The notes beneath the pieces are model-generated. The model was not told the DNA's origin and did no database searches. It saw only the letters and a list, made by a program, of their open reading frames with translations. Of a DNA stretch of 64,000 bases, positions 49,171 through 58,603 are shown in pieces (the stretch's first letter is position 1; each line of letters opens with the position of its first letter). The position numbers and the translations under genes were made by a program. The DNA comes from Streptomyces galbus. GTDB taxonomy: Bacteria > Actinomycetota > Actinomycetes > Streptomycetales > Streptomycetaceae. Where the stretch lies: positions 62,001 to 126,000 of the forward strand of contig NZ_SZPR01000019.1 in the NCBI RefSeq assembly GCF_005280195.1, read 5' to 3'.

Positions 49171-50565
49171 TCAGTGGCGGCCCGCCAGGCGGTTGGCTGC
49201 CTGGGCCAGGCGGGACGTTCTCGTCGTGCGGAGGGATTCCTCGCGGTGGTCCGCCGTGCGGTACGTCGCGTACAGGGTGTGGACCGCCAGCCAGCGGAGG
49301 GGTTCCGGTTCCCAGCGGCGGACCTTGTGGGCGACCCAGGGGAGGGTCGTGAGGTCGGTGGGGGTCTCGGTGAGGACGAGGTCGCGCAGGGTGCGGGCGG
49401 CCAGGTTGGCCGTGGCCACGCCCGAGCCGACGTAGCCGCCCGCCCAGCCGAGGCCCGAGGCGCGGTCGACGGTGACCGTGGCGCACCAGTCGCGCGGGAC
49501 GCCCAGGACGCCCGACCAGGCGTGCTCGACGCGGACGCCGGCCAGGGCGGGGAAGAAGGCGGTGAGGATGTCGCGCAGTGCCTCGATCGTCCCGGGCTGC
49601 GTGCGGCCGTCGTTGTCGGTGCGTGAGCCGAAGCGGTACGGCACGCCCCGGCCGCCGAGCGCGATGCGGCCGTCGGCCGTGCGCTGGGCGTACATGTAGG
49701 CGTGCGCCATGTCGCCCAGCGTCGCGCGGTCCTCCCAGCCGATCGCCGCCCACTGGTCGTCGGTGAGCGGCTCGGTGACGATCATCGAGGAGTTCATCGG
49801 GAGCCAGGTGCGGCGCTGGCCCTTCAGGCCCGCCGTGAAGCCCTCGGTGCAGCGCAGCACGTAGGGGGCGCGGACGGTGCCGTACGGGGTGACCGCGTGG
49901 CGCGGGCGGATCTCCGTGACCGGGGTCGACTCGTGGATCGTCACGCCGAGCTTCTCGACGGCCGCCGCCAGGCCCTTCACCAGCTTCACCGGGTGCACCC
50001 GGGCGCCGTGCGGCGTCCAGGACGAGCCCACCGCGTCGGCGACGCGGATGCGGGCCGCGGTCTCCGTCGCGTCGTACAGCTCGCGGTCGTCCTCGCCGTA
50101 GGACAGCTCGTGGGCGTGGAAGGACTTCAGGCGGGCGAGCTGGGCGGGGGTGCGGGCGACCTCCAGGACGCCGCCGCGGTGCAGGTCCGCGTCGATGCCC
50201 TCGGCCGCGGCGACCGCGATCACCTCGTCGACGGTGGCGTTCATCGCCCGCTGCAGGCGTACGGCGGCCTCGTGGCCGTGCAGTTTCGCGTAGCGGTCGC
50301 GGCCGGCGATGCCGTTGTAGAGCCAGCCGCCGTTGCGCCCGGAGGCGCCGTAACCGCAGAAGCTGCGCTCCAGGACGGTGACGCGCAGGGCGGGGTCGGC
50401 CTTCTTGAGGTAGTAGGCGGTCCACAGGCCGCTGTAGCCGCCGCCCACGATCACGACGTCGGCGTCCGCGTCCCCGGACAGCGGCGGGCGCCGGTCGGGC
50501 AGGCCGTCGTGGGCGTACCAGAAGGAGATGCCGCCGTTCACGGGGCCGCGTGCCGAGCTGTCCAT
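49171..50565 (-). CDS. FAD-dependent oxidoreductase (DAO family)
   Basis: A 464-residue flavoenzyme with the FAD-binding VVIVGGGYSGLWTAYYLKKA, FCGYGASGRNGGWL and the C-terminal GYVGSGVATANLAARTL. This matches the gamma-glutamylputrescine oxidase/DAO-like group (oxidising a C-N bond of an amine or amino acid). It is probably cytoplasmic. Start ATG 50565. It is not in an obvious catabolic operon. Confidence 0.85.
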   Translation of the reverse strand: MDSSARGPVNGGISFWYAHDGLPDRRPPLSGDADADVVIVGGGYSGLWTAYYLKKADPALRVTVLERSFCGYGASGRNGGWLYNGIAGRDRYAKLHGHEAAVRLQRAMNATVDEVIAVAAAEGIDADLHRGGVLEVARTPAQLARLKSFHAHELSYGEDDRELYDATETAARIRVADAVGSSWTPHGARVHPVKLVKGLAAAVEKLGVTIHESTPVTEIRPRHAVTPYGTVRAPYVLRCTEGFTAGLKGQRRTWLPMNSSMIVTEPLTDDQWAAIGWEDRATLGDMAHAYMYAQRTADGRIALGGRGVPYRFGSRTDNDGRTQPGTIEALRDILTAFFPALAGVRVEHAWSGVLGVPRDWCATVTVDRASGLGWAGGYVGSGVATANLAARTLRDLVLTETPTDLTTLPWVAHKVRRWEPEPLRWLAVHTLYATYRTADHREESLRTTRTSRLAQAANRLAGRH

Positions 50566-50574
50566 GGGCGGACG

Positions 50575-51240
50575 TTAGCCCCTGGGGACGGGGGCTGTCT
50601 CCTTCGGATTCCGTACCTGCGTACGGCCTCTGACCAGCGGCAAGCAGCCCAGTCCGACCAGTGCGGCGACGAAGTGGCCGACGTCCGTGAAGGTGGGTCC
50701 GCTCGTCAGCGGCAGGGTGTACACGAGGAGCACCGCGGCCAGGTAGCCGTACCTCCAGGGGGTGCGGATCTCGTACGTGAGCACCGCGACGATCCCGGCC
50801 AGCGCGTAGCTCACGCCGATGTCGAGGGTGTTGTACTCCGAGTGCGGTGCGACGCCCTGCTCGATCGCCCACAGCAGCGCGCCCTCGCTGATCAGCGTGG
50901 CGAGGACGTGCGCGAGCACGCACACCAGCAGCCAGCGGGCCGTGCCGAGCCGGCGCTCGGCGCTCGCGTGGAAGACGGTGTAGAGCACCGCGTACGGCAG
51001 CCAGCGGCCGCCGTCGATCCACATGGCGCTGGCGACCAGTACCCGTACGGGGTTCTGCGACAGCTCGTGCAGGTTGGTGGACCGCTGGCGCAGGAAGTCC
51101 TGCTCGAACTCCGGCGACATGTGGTGCAGGGCGACCGTGGTGACGAACAGGACGCCGAGCCACGCGTACGTGCCGGGCGCGCTGCGGACGTACGACCGCA
51201 CCGCCGCGAGGGCCCGGGGGACACGCGTGTGCCGTTTCAT
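50575..51240 (-). CDS. Rhomboid-like membrane protein
   Basis: A 221-residue protein with six predicted membrane segments (TYAWLGVLFVTTVALHHM; WLLVCVLAHVLATLISEGAL; GVSYALAGIVAVLTYEI; YLAAVLLVYTLPLT; GHFVAALVGLGCLPLV). The Ser of GVSYALAG and His of DVGHFVAALVG fall where rhomboid catalytic residues would be, but GxSG is GVSY here, so proteolytic activity is doubtful (rhomboid-like family). Conserved with the oxidoreductase upstream of it. Confidence 0.75.
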   Translation of the reverse strand: MKRHTRVPRALAAVRSYVRSAPGTYAWLGVLFVTTVALHHMSPEFEQDFLRQRSTNLHELSQNPVRVLVASAMWIDGGRWLPYAVLYTVFHASAERRLGTARWLLVCVLAHVLATLISEGALLWAIEQGVAPHSEYNTLDIGVSYALAGIVAVLTYEIRTPWRYGYLAAVLLVYTLPLTSGPTFTDVGHFVAALVGLGCLPLVRGRTQVRNPKETAPVPRG

Positions 51241-51304
51241 CCCCGTCAGTATCGTCCCGGGGGCGGTCGCGGCACCTGTCGAGCCGGGCCGGCCGGACGG
51301 AGGG

Positions 51305-52807
51305 TCAGACCACCGGCTCCGGGACCGCCTCCTGCTGCCGTGCCCCGTGCTTCGGCGGCCCGGCCGTCACCAGGAGCACGGCGATCAGGCCGGCCAGGAG
51401 CATGACGCCGGCGGCCCACCACAGGGCCACCGTGTAGCCGTGCACGGTGCCCTCGGCGACGACCCGCGCCCGCCGGGCGGGGTCGCGCAGGTGGGCGGCG
51501 ACGTAGCTCGCGGCGCTGGTGGTGGCGATGGTGTTCAGCAGGGCCGTGCCGATGGAGCCGCCGACCTGCTGGGAGGTGTTGACCGTGGCGGAGGTGACGC
51601 CGGAGTCGCGGGGCGCGACGCCCGCGGTGGCCGTGGAGAACACCGGCATGAAGGTCAGGCCCATGCCGAGGCCCATCAGCAGCAGGGCGGGCAGGATCTC
51701 CGTGGTGTAGGACGAGTGGACCGTCATCCGGGTCAGGATCAGCATGCCGCCCGCGGCCAGGACCATGCCGGGCCCCATCAGGGCGCGCGGCGCCACGTGC
51801 GGCAGCAGCCGGGCGGAGATCTGCGTGGACCCGATGATGATGGCGACGGTCAGCGGCAGGAAGGCCAGGCCCGTGCGGACCGGCGAGTAGGCCAGGATGA
51901 CCTGGAGGTAGTAGGTCATGAACAGGAACAGGCCGAACATGCCGATGGTGGCCAGCCCCATGGTGAGGAAGCAGCCGGCCCGGTCGCGGTCGCGGACGAT
52001 GTGCAGCGGCAGCAGCGGGGACTTCGCCCGGGTCTGCCACCACACGAACACCGCGAGCAGGGCCACGCCCCCGGCCAGCAGCGCCAGTACCAGCGGGTCC
52101 GACCAGCCGCGGGGCTCGGCCTCGCTGAAGCCGTAGACGATCGCGACGAGGCCGCCGCAGCCCAGCAGCACGCCGGGCACGTCCAGGCGGGCGTCGGCGT
52201 GGCCGGGGCGGTCGTGCAGCAGGGCGAACGCGCCGAAGACCGCGACGGCCGCGATCGGCACGTTGACGTAGAGGCACCAGCGCCAGTTCAGGTACTCGGT
52301 GAGCAGGCCGCCGACGATGAAGCCGATCGCGGACCCGGAGCCGGCGAGGGCGCCGTAGATGCCGAACGCCTTGCCGCGCTCCCTCGGGTCGGTGAAGGTC
52401 GTGGTGAGCAGGGACAGCGCGGAGGGGGCCAGGACGGCCGCGAAGACGCCCTGCAGGGCCCGGGCGGCGAAGAGCATGCCGTCGGTGGTCGCCGCGCCGC
52501 CGATCGCGGAGGCCACGGCGAAGCCGATCAGCCCGATGACGAACGTCCGCTTGCGGCCCGCCAGGTCGGCGATGCGGCCGCCGAGCAGCAGCAGGCCGCC
52601 GAAGGCCAGGGTGTAGGCGGTGATCACCCACTGGCGGTTGCCGTTGCTCATGCCCAGGTCCTGCTGGGCGGAGGGCAGGGCGATGTTCACGATGGTGGCG
52701 TCGAGGACGACCATGAGCTGCGCCAGGGCGATGACCACCAGGCCCCACCAGCGGCGGGGGTCGGCTCCGGCATCCGTCGGGGGTTCACCTGTGTGGGTGA
52801 CACTCAT
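51305..52807 (-). CDS. DHA2 (EmrB/QacA-type) MFS drug exporter
   Basis: A 500-residue exporter with 14 predicted TMs. ALAQLMVVLDATIVNIALPS is the DHA2 motif D1, GGRIADLAGRKRTFVIGL motif A and GSAIGFIVGGLL the antiporter motif C region. It ejects drugs or metabolites using proton gradient. No TetR gene is adjacent; the quinone reductase is on the same strand 70 bp upstream. Confidence 0.9.
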   Translation of the reverse strand: MSVTHTGEPPTDAGADPRRWWGLVVIALAQLMVVLDATIVNIALPSAQQDLGMSNGNRQWVITAYTLAFGGLLLLGGRIADLAGRKRTFVIGLIGFAVASAIGGAATTDGMLFAARALQGVFAAVLAPSALSLLTTTFTDPRERGKAFGIYGALAGSGSAIGFIVGGLLTEYLNWRWCLYVNVPIAAVAVFGAFALLHDRPGHADARLDVPGVLLGCGGLVAIVYGFSEAEPRGWSDPLVLALLAGGVALLAVFVWWQTRAKSPLLPLHIVRDRDRAGCFLTMGLATIGMFGLFLFMTYYLQVILAYSPVRTGLAFLPLTVAIIIGSTQISARLLPHVAPRALMGPGMVLAAGGMLILTRMTVHSSYTTEILPALLLMGLGMGLTFMPVFSTATAGVAPRDSGVTSATVNTSQQVGGSIGTALLNTIATTSAASYVAAHLRDPARRARVVAEGTVHGYTVALWWAAGVMLLAGLIAVLLVTAGPPKHGARQQEAVPEPVV

Positions 52808-52877
52808 TCGCCCAGAAGACCATGTATCGGGACGAGCTGCATCTTCGGGACGGAGCCCCGGCCCCGGGCGGCGCAGG

Positions 52878-53858
52878 TCACGGCTCCAGGACCACCTTCC
52901 CGACCGTGCCCCGGCCTTGGAGGGCCCGGTGCGCGGCGGCGGCCCGGGCGAGGGGGAAGCGGGTCACGGCGGGGACGAGGCGGCCGGCGGCGGCCTCGGC
53001 CAGGGCCTGTTCCTCCAGGGTGCGCAGCGGGTCGGGGCCGCCCACCCAGCTCAGCATGGCGGGGCCCAGGACCTGCTCGGAGACGCCGTCGACGACGTAC
53101 CCGCGGCCGTCGACGACCCCCTCGGCGGACCAGCCGAAGACCAGGTGCCGCCCGCCCGGGCCGAGCAGGGCGACGGCCTCGCGGGCCACGTCGCCGCCCA
53201 CCCCGTCGAAGACGACGGTCGGCACCCGGCCGCCGAGCCCGGCGCGGACCGTGCCGGGCCAGCCGGGGTCGGTGTAGTCGACGGCGAGGTCGGCCCCGGC
53301 CGCGCGGACCCGGGCGACCTTCTCCGCTCCGCCGGCCAGGCCGACCACGGTGGCGCCGGCGTTCCTGGCGTACTGCACGAGCAGGGTGCCGATGCCGCCG
53401 GCGGCCGCGGGGACCAGGACCACCGAGCCGGGGCCGAGGTCGGTGAACCGGGCGATCCCCAGCGCCGTACGGCCCGTGCCGATCATGGCGACGGCGGCGG
53501 CGAGGTCGAGGGGCTCGGGGACCTCGTGCAGGCGGCCGGCGTCGGTGACGGCCAGCTCGGCGTAGCCGCCGGGGGCGAAGCCGAGGTGGGCGACGACGCG
53601 CTTGCCGAGCCAGCGGGCGTCGGTGCCCTCGCCGAGGGCGTCGACCACGCCTGCGATCTCGCGGCCGGGAATCGTGGGCAGTTCCGGGAGCGCGGGGGCC
53701 GGGCCGCGCACCCCTTCCCTGAGGGCCGTGTCGAGCAGGTGCACCCCGGCCGCGGCGACGGCGACGCGGACCTGGCCGGGGGCGGGCCGCGGATCGTCGA
53801 CCTCCTCGTACCGGAGGTTCTCGGCGGGGCCGAAGGAGTGGAGCCGGATGGCGTGCAT
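52878..53858 (-). CDS. Zinc-type quinone oxidoreductase (MDR superfamily)
   Basis: A 326-residue medium-chain dehydrogenase/reductase: AIRLHSFGPAENLRYEEV start, GREIAGVVDALGEGTDARWL, and the NADPH fold VLVPAAAGGIGTLLVQYARN. The catalytic Zn ligands of alcohol dehydrogenases are missing, so it is an NADPH:quinone/enoyl reductase of the QOR group. The ATG at 53858 gives the normal N-terminus. Confidence 0.88.
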   Translation of the reverse strand: MHAIRLHSFGPAENLRYEEVDDPRPAPGQVRVAVAAAGVHLLDTALREGVRGPAPALPELPTIPGREIAGVVDALGEGTDARWLGKRVVAHLGFAPGGYAELAVTDAGRLHEVPEPLDLAAAVAMIGTGRTALGIARFTDLGPGSVVLVPAAAGGIGTLLVQYARNAGATVVGLAGGAEKVARVRAAGADLAVDYTDPGWPGTVRAGLGGRVPTVVFDGVGGDVAREAVALLGPGGRHLVFGWSAEGVVDGRGYVVDGVSEQVLGPAMLSWVGGPDPLRTLEEQALAEAAAGRLVPAVTRFPLARAAAAHRALQGRGTVGKVVLEP

Positions 53859-53971
53859 GGGGTCCCCCTGGGCGGGCCGGCGGGCTCGGTGGCCGGTCCG
53901 CCGGCGGTGGGCTGGTGGATGGCGGCGGTGGCGGTGGGTGCCGGCCGCCGTCGGGTGCCCACCCTCCGGCC

Positions 53972-55144
53972 TCAAGCGCGCTTGAGGTCAAGCCCCTCCC
54001 GGTGGCCGAGGCCGAGGGCCAGGGACACGGCCATGAGGGCACTGGTGAAGCTGACCTCGGACAGGACGCCGGGGGCCGCGACCTGGTCGCCGATCAGGTA
54101 GACGCCGTCGCCGCGGTCGACGGCGGGCCGGTCGCGCCAGTGCGTGCCGGGCAGGTCCACCGCGCCGGTACGTCCGTCGGCGACGGCCTCGCGCCGCCAG
54201 GTGACGCGCTCGCGCCACCCGGGGAAGCCGAGGTCGAGGAGGGTTTCCGCGCGGGCGATACCGTCCCGGCGGGGCGCGTGCGGGGCCACCGGGATCTGGG
54301 CCTGGAGGAGCTGTTCGCCGGCCGGGGCGAGGGTGCGGTCCTGCGCGGTGAACCGTTCGATCCAGCCGGGCGCGTCGAGGTCGGAGACGACGAAGGCGTC
54401 GCCGCGCCGGGTGCGCAGGGCCAGGTCGAGCAGGACGGTGCGGCCGCTCGGCCAGGTCAGCGTGGGGTCGCCGAGGAGCCGGCGGGCGGCGGCGAGGGAG
54501 GTCGCGACGATGACCGGCCCGTCGGCGTCGGGGAGGGTGTCGACGCGGGACCCGGTCTCCACGCGGACGCCGAGGTTCCAGGCGCGGGCGGCCATCCGGT
54601 CGACGACGCTCGCCCAGCCGCCGCGCGGGTAGTGGGCCTCGGGCGGCAGCCTGGTGGCGCGGCGCAGCCGCTCCTGCACGAACGCGGCGGACAGCGCGCC
54701 CGGGTCGTGGTGGAACAGGGCCACGGCCGCGTAGTGGGCGGCGGCGCGGGCGCCCTCCTCCCCGGCCTGCCCGGTGGCCCAGGTGAGGAAGTCGACGTCC
54801 ACGGGGGCCTGCCGGGCGGTGCGGCGCAGCAGCCGGAGCATCGCGAACGGCGGGGTGCGGCGCAGGGTGCCGTGGTGGCGCAGCCGCAGCCGGGCGCCCT
54901 CCAGGGGCGGGACCGGGGCGAGCGGGCCGATGAGGTCGCGCCGGCGCAGCCAGGTCCAGTGCGGGCCGCCGTTGTACAGGGCGTGCGGGCCCTCGTTCGT
55001 CCGGTACCAGCCCTCGGCTGTCCGTGCGCGCCCGCCCAGGGTGTGGTGGGCCTCGTGGACGGTGACCCGGGCGCCCGCCTCGGCGGCGGCGATGGCCGCG
55101 GTCAGTCCGGCGAGGCCGCCGCCGATGACGGTGATGCGGTGCAT
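53972..55144 (-). CDS. NAD(P)/FAD-dependent oxidoreductase, phytoene-desaturase-like
   Basis: A 390-residue amine-oxidase/phytoene-desaturase-fold protein. The dinucleotide motif ITVIGGGLAGLTAAIAAAEA is near the N-terminus, followed by GGRARTAEGWY, and the C-terminal FAD contact GDGVYLIGDQVAAPGVLSE. The substrate is unknown; Streptomyces homologs are often annotated as carotenoid-related oxidoreductases, but no crt genes are close. Start ATG 55144. Confidence 0.8.
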   Translation of the reverse strand: MHRITVIGGGLAGLTAAIAAAEAGARVTVHEAHHTLGGRARTAEGWYRTNEGPHALYNGGPHWTWLRRRDLIGPLAPVPPLEGARLRLRHHGTLRRTPPFAMLRLLRRTARQAPVDVDFLTWATGQAGEEGARAAAHYAAVALFHHDPGALSAAFVQERLRRATRLPPEAHYPRGGWASVVDRMAARAWNLGVRVETGSRVDTLPDADGPVIVATSLAAARRLLGDPTLTWPSGRTVLLDLALRTRRGDAFVVSDLDAPGWIERFTAQDRTLAPAGEQLLQAQIPVAPHAPRRDGIARAETLLDLGFPGWRERVTWRREAVADGRTGAVDLPGTHWRDRPAVDRGDGVYLIGDQVAAPGVLSEVSFTSALMAVSLALGLGHREGLDLKRA

Positions 55145-55269
55145 GAGGGGTCTCCCTGCGGTCGGGTTCACCTGTCGCACCTGTGACGGTTCCCGGGCGC
55201 CGTGTGTGACATCGAGCGGTACGTCCGCAGGTCGGGGGCCCTGTCGGTGGCACGGTGCAGGATGGGCGC

Positions 55270-55953
55270 ATGACGAGCGCGAGGACCGGTCCCGGACGCG
55301 GCGGGGTGAAGGGGGCGCGGCGGCCCCAGGTGCGGCTGCCCGCGCTGGAGGAGTTCGGGGGAGCGGAACTGGAGCCCGACGGGGACTACGACGGGCTGGA
55401 GTTCCGGGAGCGGGACCTGGCCGGGCAGGAGGGCGGGGGCGCCCGCTTCATGGACTGCGCGCTGCGGGGGTGCGCGCTGGACGAGACGGGGCTGCGGCAC
55501 GCCCGGTTCCTGGACTCGGTGCTCGCGGGCGTCACCGGGGTGGGCACGGACCTGGCGGAGTCCACGCTGCGCGACGTGGAGCTGACGGAGGCCCGCCTGG
55601 GCGGCACCCAGCTCTACGGCGCGGTCCTGGAGCGGGTGCTGGTGCGCGGCGGCAAGATCGACTACCTGAACCTGCGCCAGGCCCGCCTGAAGGACGTCGT
55701 CTTCGAGGGCTGCGTCCTGGTGGAGCCGGACTTCGGCGGGGCCCGTCTGGAGCGTGTCGAGTTCGTCGACTGCGTCCTGAGATCGGCCGACTTCACGGCC
55801 GCCACGCTCAAGGACACGGACCTGCGCGGCGCGACCGAGCTGACGGTGTCGGGCGGGGTGGACCGGCTGTCGGGCGCGGTGATCAGCACGGGTCAGCTGA
55901 TGGACCTGGCCCCGGTGTTCGCGGCGGCGCTGGGGGTCAGGGTGGAGGACTGA
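55270..55953 (+). CDS. Pentapeptide-repeat protein
   Basis: A 227-residue protein with imperfect A(D/N)LXX pentapeptide repeats forming a right-handed quadrilateral beta-helix (FMDCALRGCALDETGLRHAR; LRDVELTEARLGGTQLYGAV; FVDCVLRSADFTAATLKDTD). Such proteins can mimic DNA and protect gyrase, or act as scaffolds; the repeat number is modest, so no resistance role is implied. ATG at 55270 is preferred over 55255. Confidence 0.85.
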   Translation: MTSARTGPGRGGVKGARRPQVRLPALEEFGGAELEPDGDYDGLEFRERDLAGQEGGGARFMDCALRGCALDETGLRHARFLDSVLAGVTGVGTDLAESTLRDVELTEARLGGTQLYGAVLERVLVRGGKIDYLNLRQARLKDVVFEGCVLVEPDFGGARLERVEFVDCVLRSADFTAATLKDTDLRGATELTVSGGVDRLSGAVISTGQLMDLAPVFAAALGVRVED

Positions 55954-56023
55954 CGGGCGGCGCCCGACGTCCTGCGGGGTCACCGGCCCTCTCCGGCAGG
56001 CGCTCGGCCCTCTGCCCCCGCGC

Positions 56024-56524
56024 TCACCCCACCCGCGGGAACCTGGCCTGGAGCGTCCAGATCGCCGGGTTCTCGCCCAGGTCCTCGTGCAGGTCGATCA
56101 GGTCGGCGAGGAGGTCGTGGAGGAAGTCGCGGGCCTCGCGGCGCAGTTCGGCGTGGGAGAAGGTGAGCGGCGGCTCCTCGGCCGGCATCCAGTCGGCCTC
56201 GATGTCCACCCAGCCGAAGCGGCGCTCGAAGAGCATGCGGTCGGTGGACTCGGTGAAGTCCAGCTCGGCGTGCTGGGGGCGGGAGGCGCGGGAGCCCGCC
56301 GGGTCCCGGTCGAGGCGCTCGGCGATGTCGCACAGCGCCCACGCGAAGTCCAGCACCGGCACCCATCCCCAGGCTGTGGACAGTTCCCGGTCCGACGTGG
56401 TGTCGGCGAGGTAGACGTCGCCGCAGAACAGGTCGTGCCGCAGCGCGTGGACGTCCGCGCGCCGGTAGTCCGTCTGCGGGGGGTCGGGGAAGCGGTTGGA
56501 GAGGGCGTAGCCGATGTCGAGCAC
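56024..56524 (-). CDS. Conserved protein, unknown function
   Basis: A 166-residue protein. VLDIGYALSNRFPDPPQTDY opens it and the conserved-looking cores are AWALCDIAERLDRDPAGSRA, LDFTESTDRMLFERRFGWVD and EARDFLHDLLADLIDLHEDL; it may be a cytoplasmic, mixed alpha/beta protein that I cannot name. The GTG at 56524 is chosen because the longer frame overlaps the divergent peptidase gene. Convergence with the pentapeptide gene puts its stop 70 bp from that one. Confidence 0.65.
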   Translation of the reverse strand: MLDIGYALSNRFPDPPQTDYRRADVHALRHDLFCGDVYLADTTSDRELSTAWGWVPVLDFAWALCDIAERLDRDPAGSRASRPQHAELDFTESTDRMLFERRFGWVDIEADWMPAEEPPLTFSHAELRREARDFLHDLLADLIDLHEDLGENPAIWTLQARFPRVG

Positions 56525-56561
56525 GCCAGTGATGGTGTCATGCCCGCATAGGATCGCGGTC

Positions 56562-57974
56562 GTGTCCTTTTTGACGCGCCTTGTCCGCCCCGGCCCGGCC
56601 GTTGCCGCCGCCCTCGTCCTCTGCGCGCTCCCCCTGGCCGGGTGCGACGACGACGGACGCGGCGACGCGGGCACCCCCGGCGTCGGCGACCCCTACTTCC
56701 CCCGGGCCGGGAACGGCGGCTACGACGTGTCCCACTACGGCCTGACCCTGAGCTACGACCCCGGGTCCCGGCGTCTCACCGGGAGAGCCGTCGTCACCGC
56801 CCGCGCCACGCGGGACCTCGCCGCCTTCGACCTGGACCTGGCCGGCCTGGACGTGCGGGACGTCACCGTCGAGGGGCGGCGCGCCGGGGTCCGCCGGAGC
56901 GGACAGGAGCTCGTCGTGCGGCCGGCCGAGGCCCTCGGCGCCGGTGAGGTCTTCGAGACGGTCGTGCGCTACTCCGGGCGCCCGCGCACGCTCACCGACC
57001 CCGACGGCTCGCAGGAGGGCTGGCTGCACACCGCGGACGGTGCCCTGGCCCTCGGCGAGCCGGTCGGGGGCATGGCGTGGTTCCCGGGCGACCACCACCC
57101 GTCCGACAAGGCGGCCTACGACCTCACCGTCACCGTCCCCGAGGGACTCACGGCGGTGTCCAACGGGCAGCTCACCCGCACCACGACCGCCGGCGGGCGC
57201 ACCACCTTCACCTGGCACACCGCCGAACCCATGGCGAGCTACGTGGCCACCCTCGCGATCGGCCGGTACGAGGTCCGGCGCGCCACCACCGGCGGCGGGG
57301 TGCCGGTGTACACGGCCGTCGACCCCGGGCAGGCCGACGACAGCCGGGCGGTGCTGGCCCGGCTGCCCGAGATCATGGACTGGGCGACGTACAACTTCGG
57401 GCCGTACCCCTTCTCCTCCACCGGTGCGATCGTGGAGCGCCCCGAGGACGCCGGGTACGCCCTGGAGACCCAGAACCGGCCCGTCTTCCCGGGCGCCCCG
57501 GACACCGGCACCCTGGTGCACGAGCTGGCCCACCAGTGGTTCGGGGACTCGGTCACGCCGAGGACCTGGCGGGACATGTGGCTCAACGAGGGTTTCGCGA
57601 CGTACGCCGAGTGGCTGTGGGACGAGGACCACGGTGGCGACAGCGCGCAGGAGACCTTCGACACCCTCTACGACGAGGGGGAGGACGGCGACGAGCACCT
57701 GTGGGACTTCCCGCCCGCGAAGCCGCCGGGCGCCGCGCACCTCTCCGGCCGGCCGGTGTACGCGCGCGGCGCGATGGTCGTCCACATGATCCGCCGGACC
57801 GTCGGCGACGACGCCTTCTACGACCTGGTGCAGGGCTGGACGGCCGCCCGTCGCCACGGCACGGCGAGCACGGCCGACTTCACGGCGTACGTGGAGCGGC
57901 AGGCCCCGGACGAGGACTGGGCGCCGATCTGGAAGACCTGGCTGTACGGCGAGGGCAAGCCACCCCGGCCCTAG
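56562..57974 (+). CDS. M1-family metallopeptidase lipoprotein
   Basis: A 470-residue secreted, membrane-anchored aminopeptidase. The signal has a lipobox ALPLAGCDDD. The zinc site is VHELAHQWFGD with the third ligand in LNEGFATYAEWLWD, typical gluzincin HEXXH-x18-E. The N-terminal beta-domain and GYALETQNRPVF exopeptidase motif are present; the C-terminal helical domain is short. The GTG at 56562 places the signal peptide correctly and separates it from the divergent gene. Confidence 0.88.
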   Translation: MSFLTRLVRPGPAVAAALVLCALPLAGCDDDGRGDAGTPGVGDPYFPRAGNGGYDVSHYGLTLSYDPGSRRLTGRAVVTARATRDLAAFDLDLAGLDVRDVTVEGRRAGVRRSGQELVVRPAEALGAGEVFETVVRYSGRPRTLTDPDGSQEGWLHTADGALALGEPVGGMAWFPGDHHPSDKAAYDLTVTVPEGLTAVSNGQLTRTTTAGGRTTFTWHTAEPMASYVATLAIGRYEVRRATTGGGVPVYTAVDPGQADDSRAVLARLPEIMDWATYNFGPYPFSSTGAIVERPEDAGYALETQNRPVFPGAPDTGTLVHELAHQWFGDSVTPRTWRDMWLNEGFATYAEWLWDEDHGGDSAQETFDTLYDEGEDGDEHLWDFPPAKPPGAAHLSGRPVYARGAMVVHMIRRTVGDDAFYDLVQGWTAARRHGTASTADFTAYVERQAPDEDWAPIWKTWLYGEGKPPRP

Positions 57975-58507
57975 GTCGTGTCCGCGGCTCGGTCGGCCAA
58001 GCGCTTGCGGAGCACCGTGCAGGGGCGGTTCCGCCGCAGGTCGCGGCGGTGGGCGACGGGTGTGTAGCCGAGGGCGGTCCAGAAGGCCAGGCCCCTGGGG
58101 TTGGCGTCGAGGACGGCCAGGCGCACGGCGTCGCGGCCCGCGGCGCGGAAACGGTCCTCCACCGCCTCGGCGATCCGGCGGCCGAAGCCGCGGCCCTGCA
58201 CCGCCGCGTCGACCAGCAGCAGGCCGATCCAGGGGTCCGGGTCGGCCGGGTCGGGGTGGTGGGCCAGGGTGACCGCGACGCCGACGAGCCGTCCCTCGGA
58301 GCGGGCGAGCAGCACCTCCCCGTGCGGGGTGGCCAGCTCGTCGGCCAGCTCGGCCGCCACCTGCTCCGGCCGGATGTCGTCCGGGTCGGGGAAGTCGCCG
58401 CTGAGTGCCTGGAAGACGTGGTCGGAGGCGTAGAGCGCGGTCAGCTCGGTCAGGACGGCGGGCGGGATGTCCCGGTCCGGGGTGAGCGGCAGGGGCTCCA
58501 GGATCAC
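57971..58507 (-). CDS. GNAT-family N-acetyltransferase
   Basis: A 178-residue acetyltransferase. WIGLLLVDAAVQGRGFGRRI is motif A and RLAVLDANPRGLAFWTALGY motif B. The stop overlaps the peptidase stop by 4 bp on the opposite strand. Substrate unknown; TerD lies upstream on the same strand but a terminator separates them. Confidence 0.85.
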   Translation of the reverse strand: MILEPLPLTPDRDIPPAVLTELTALYASDHVFQALSGDFPDPDDIRPEQVAAELADELATPHGEVLLARSEGRLVGVAVTLAHHPDPADPDPWIGLLLVDAAVQGRGFGRRIAEAVEDRFRAAGRDAVRLAVLDANPRGLAFWTALGYTPVAHRRDLRRNRPCTVLRKRLADRAADTT

Positions 58508-58532
58508 GGGGAGACCTTTCGCGGGGACAGGC

Positions 58533-58570
58533 GGAGCCCCCGGCCGTGGCGCACCGCGGCCGGGGGCTCC
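58533..58570 (-). terminator. terD terminator GGAGCCCCCGGCCG-N10-CGGCCGGGGGCTCC
   Basis: A perfect 14-bp stem downstream of the TerD gene (minus strand). Confidence 0.85.
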
Positions 58571-58603
58571 CGCCGGGCCGGCCGCAGCGGCCGGCCGGAC
58601 TGC

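Noticed and set aside
47858..51163. 1101-codon minus-strand frame
   Set aside because: Only its last ~225 codons (OGG-fold) are real; the rest runs antisense or out of frame across the FAD oxidoreductase and rhomboid-like genes.
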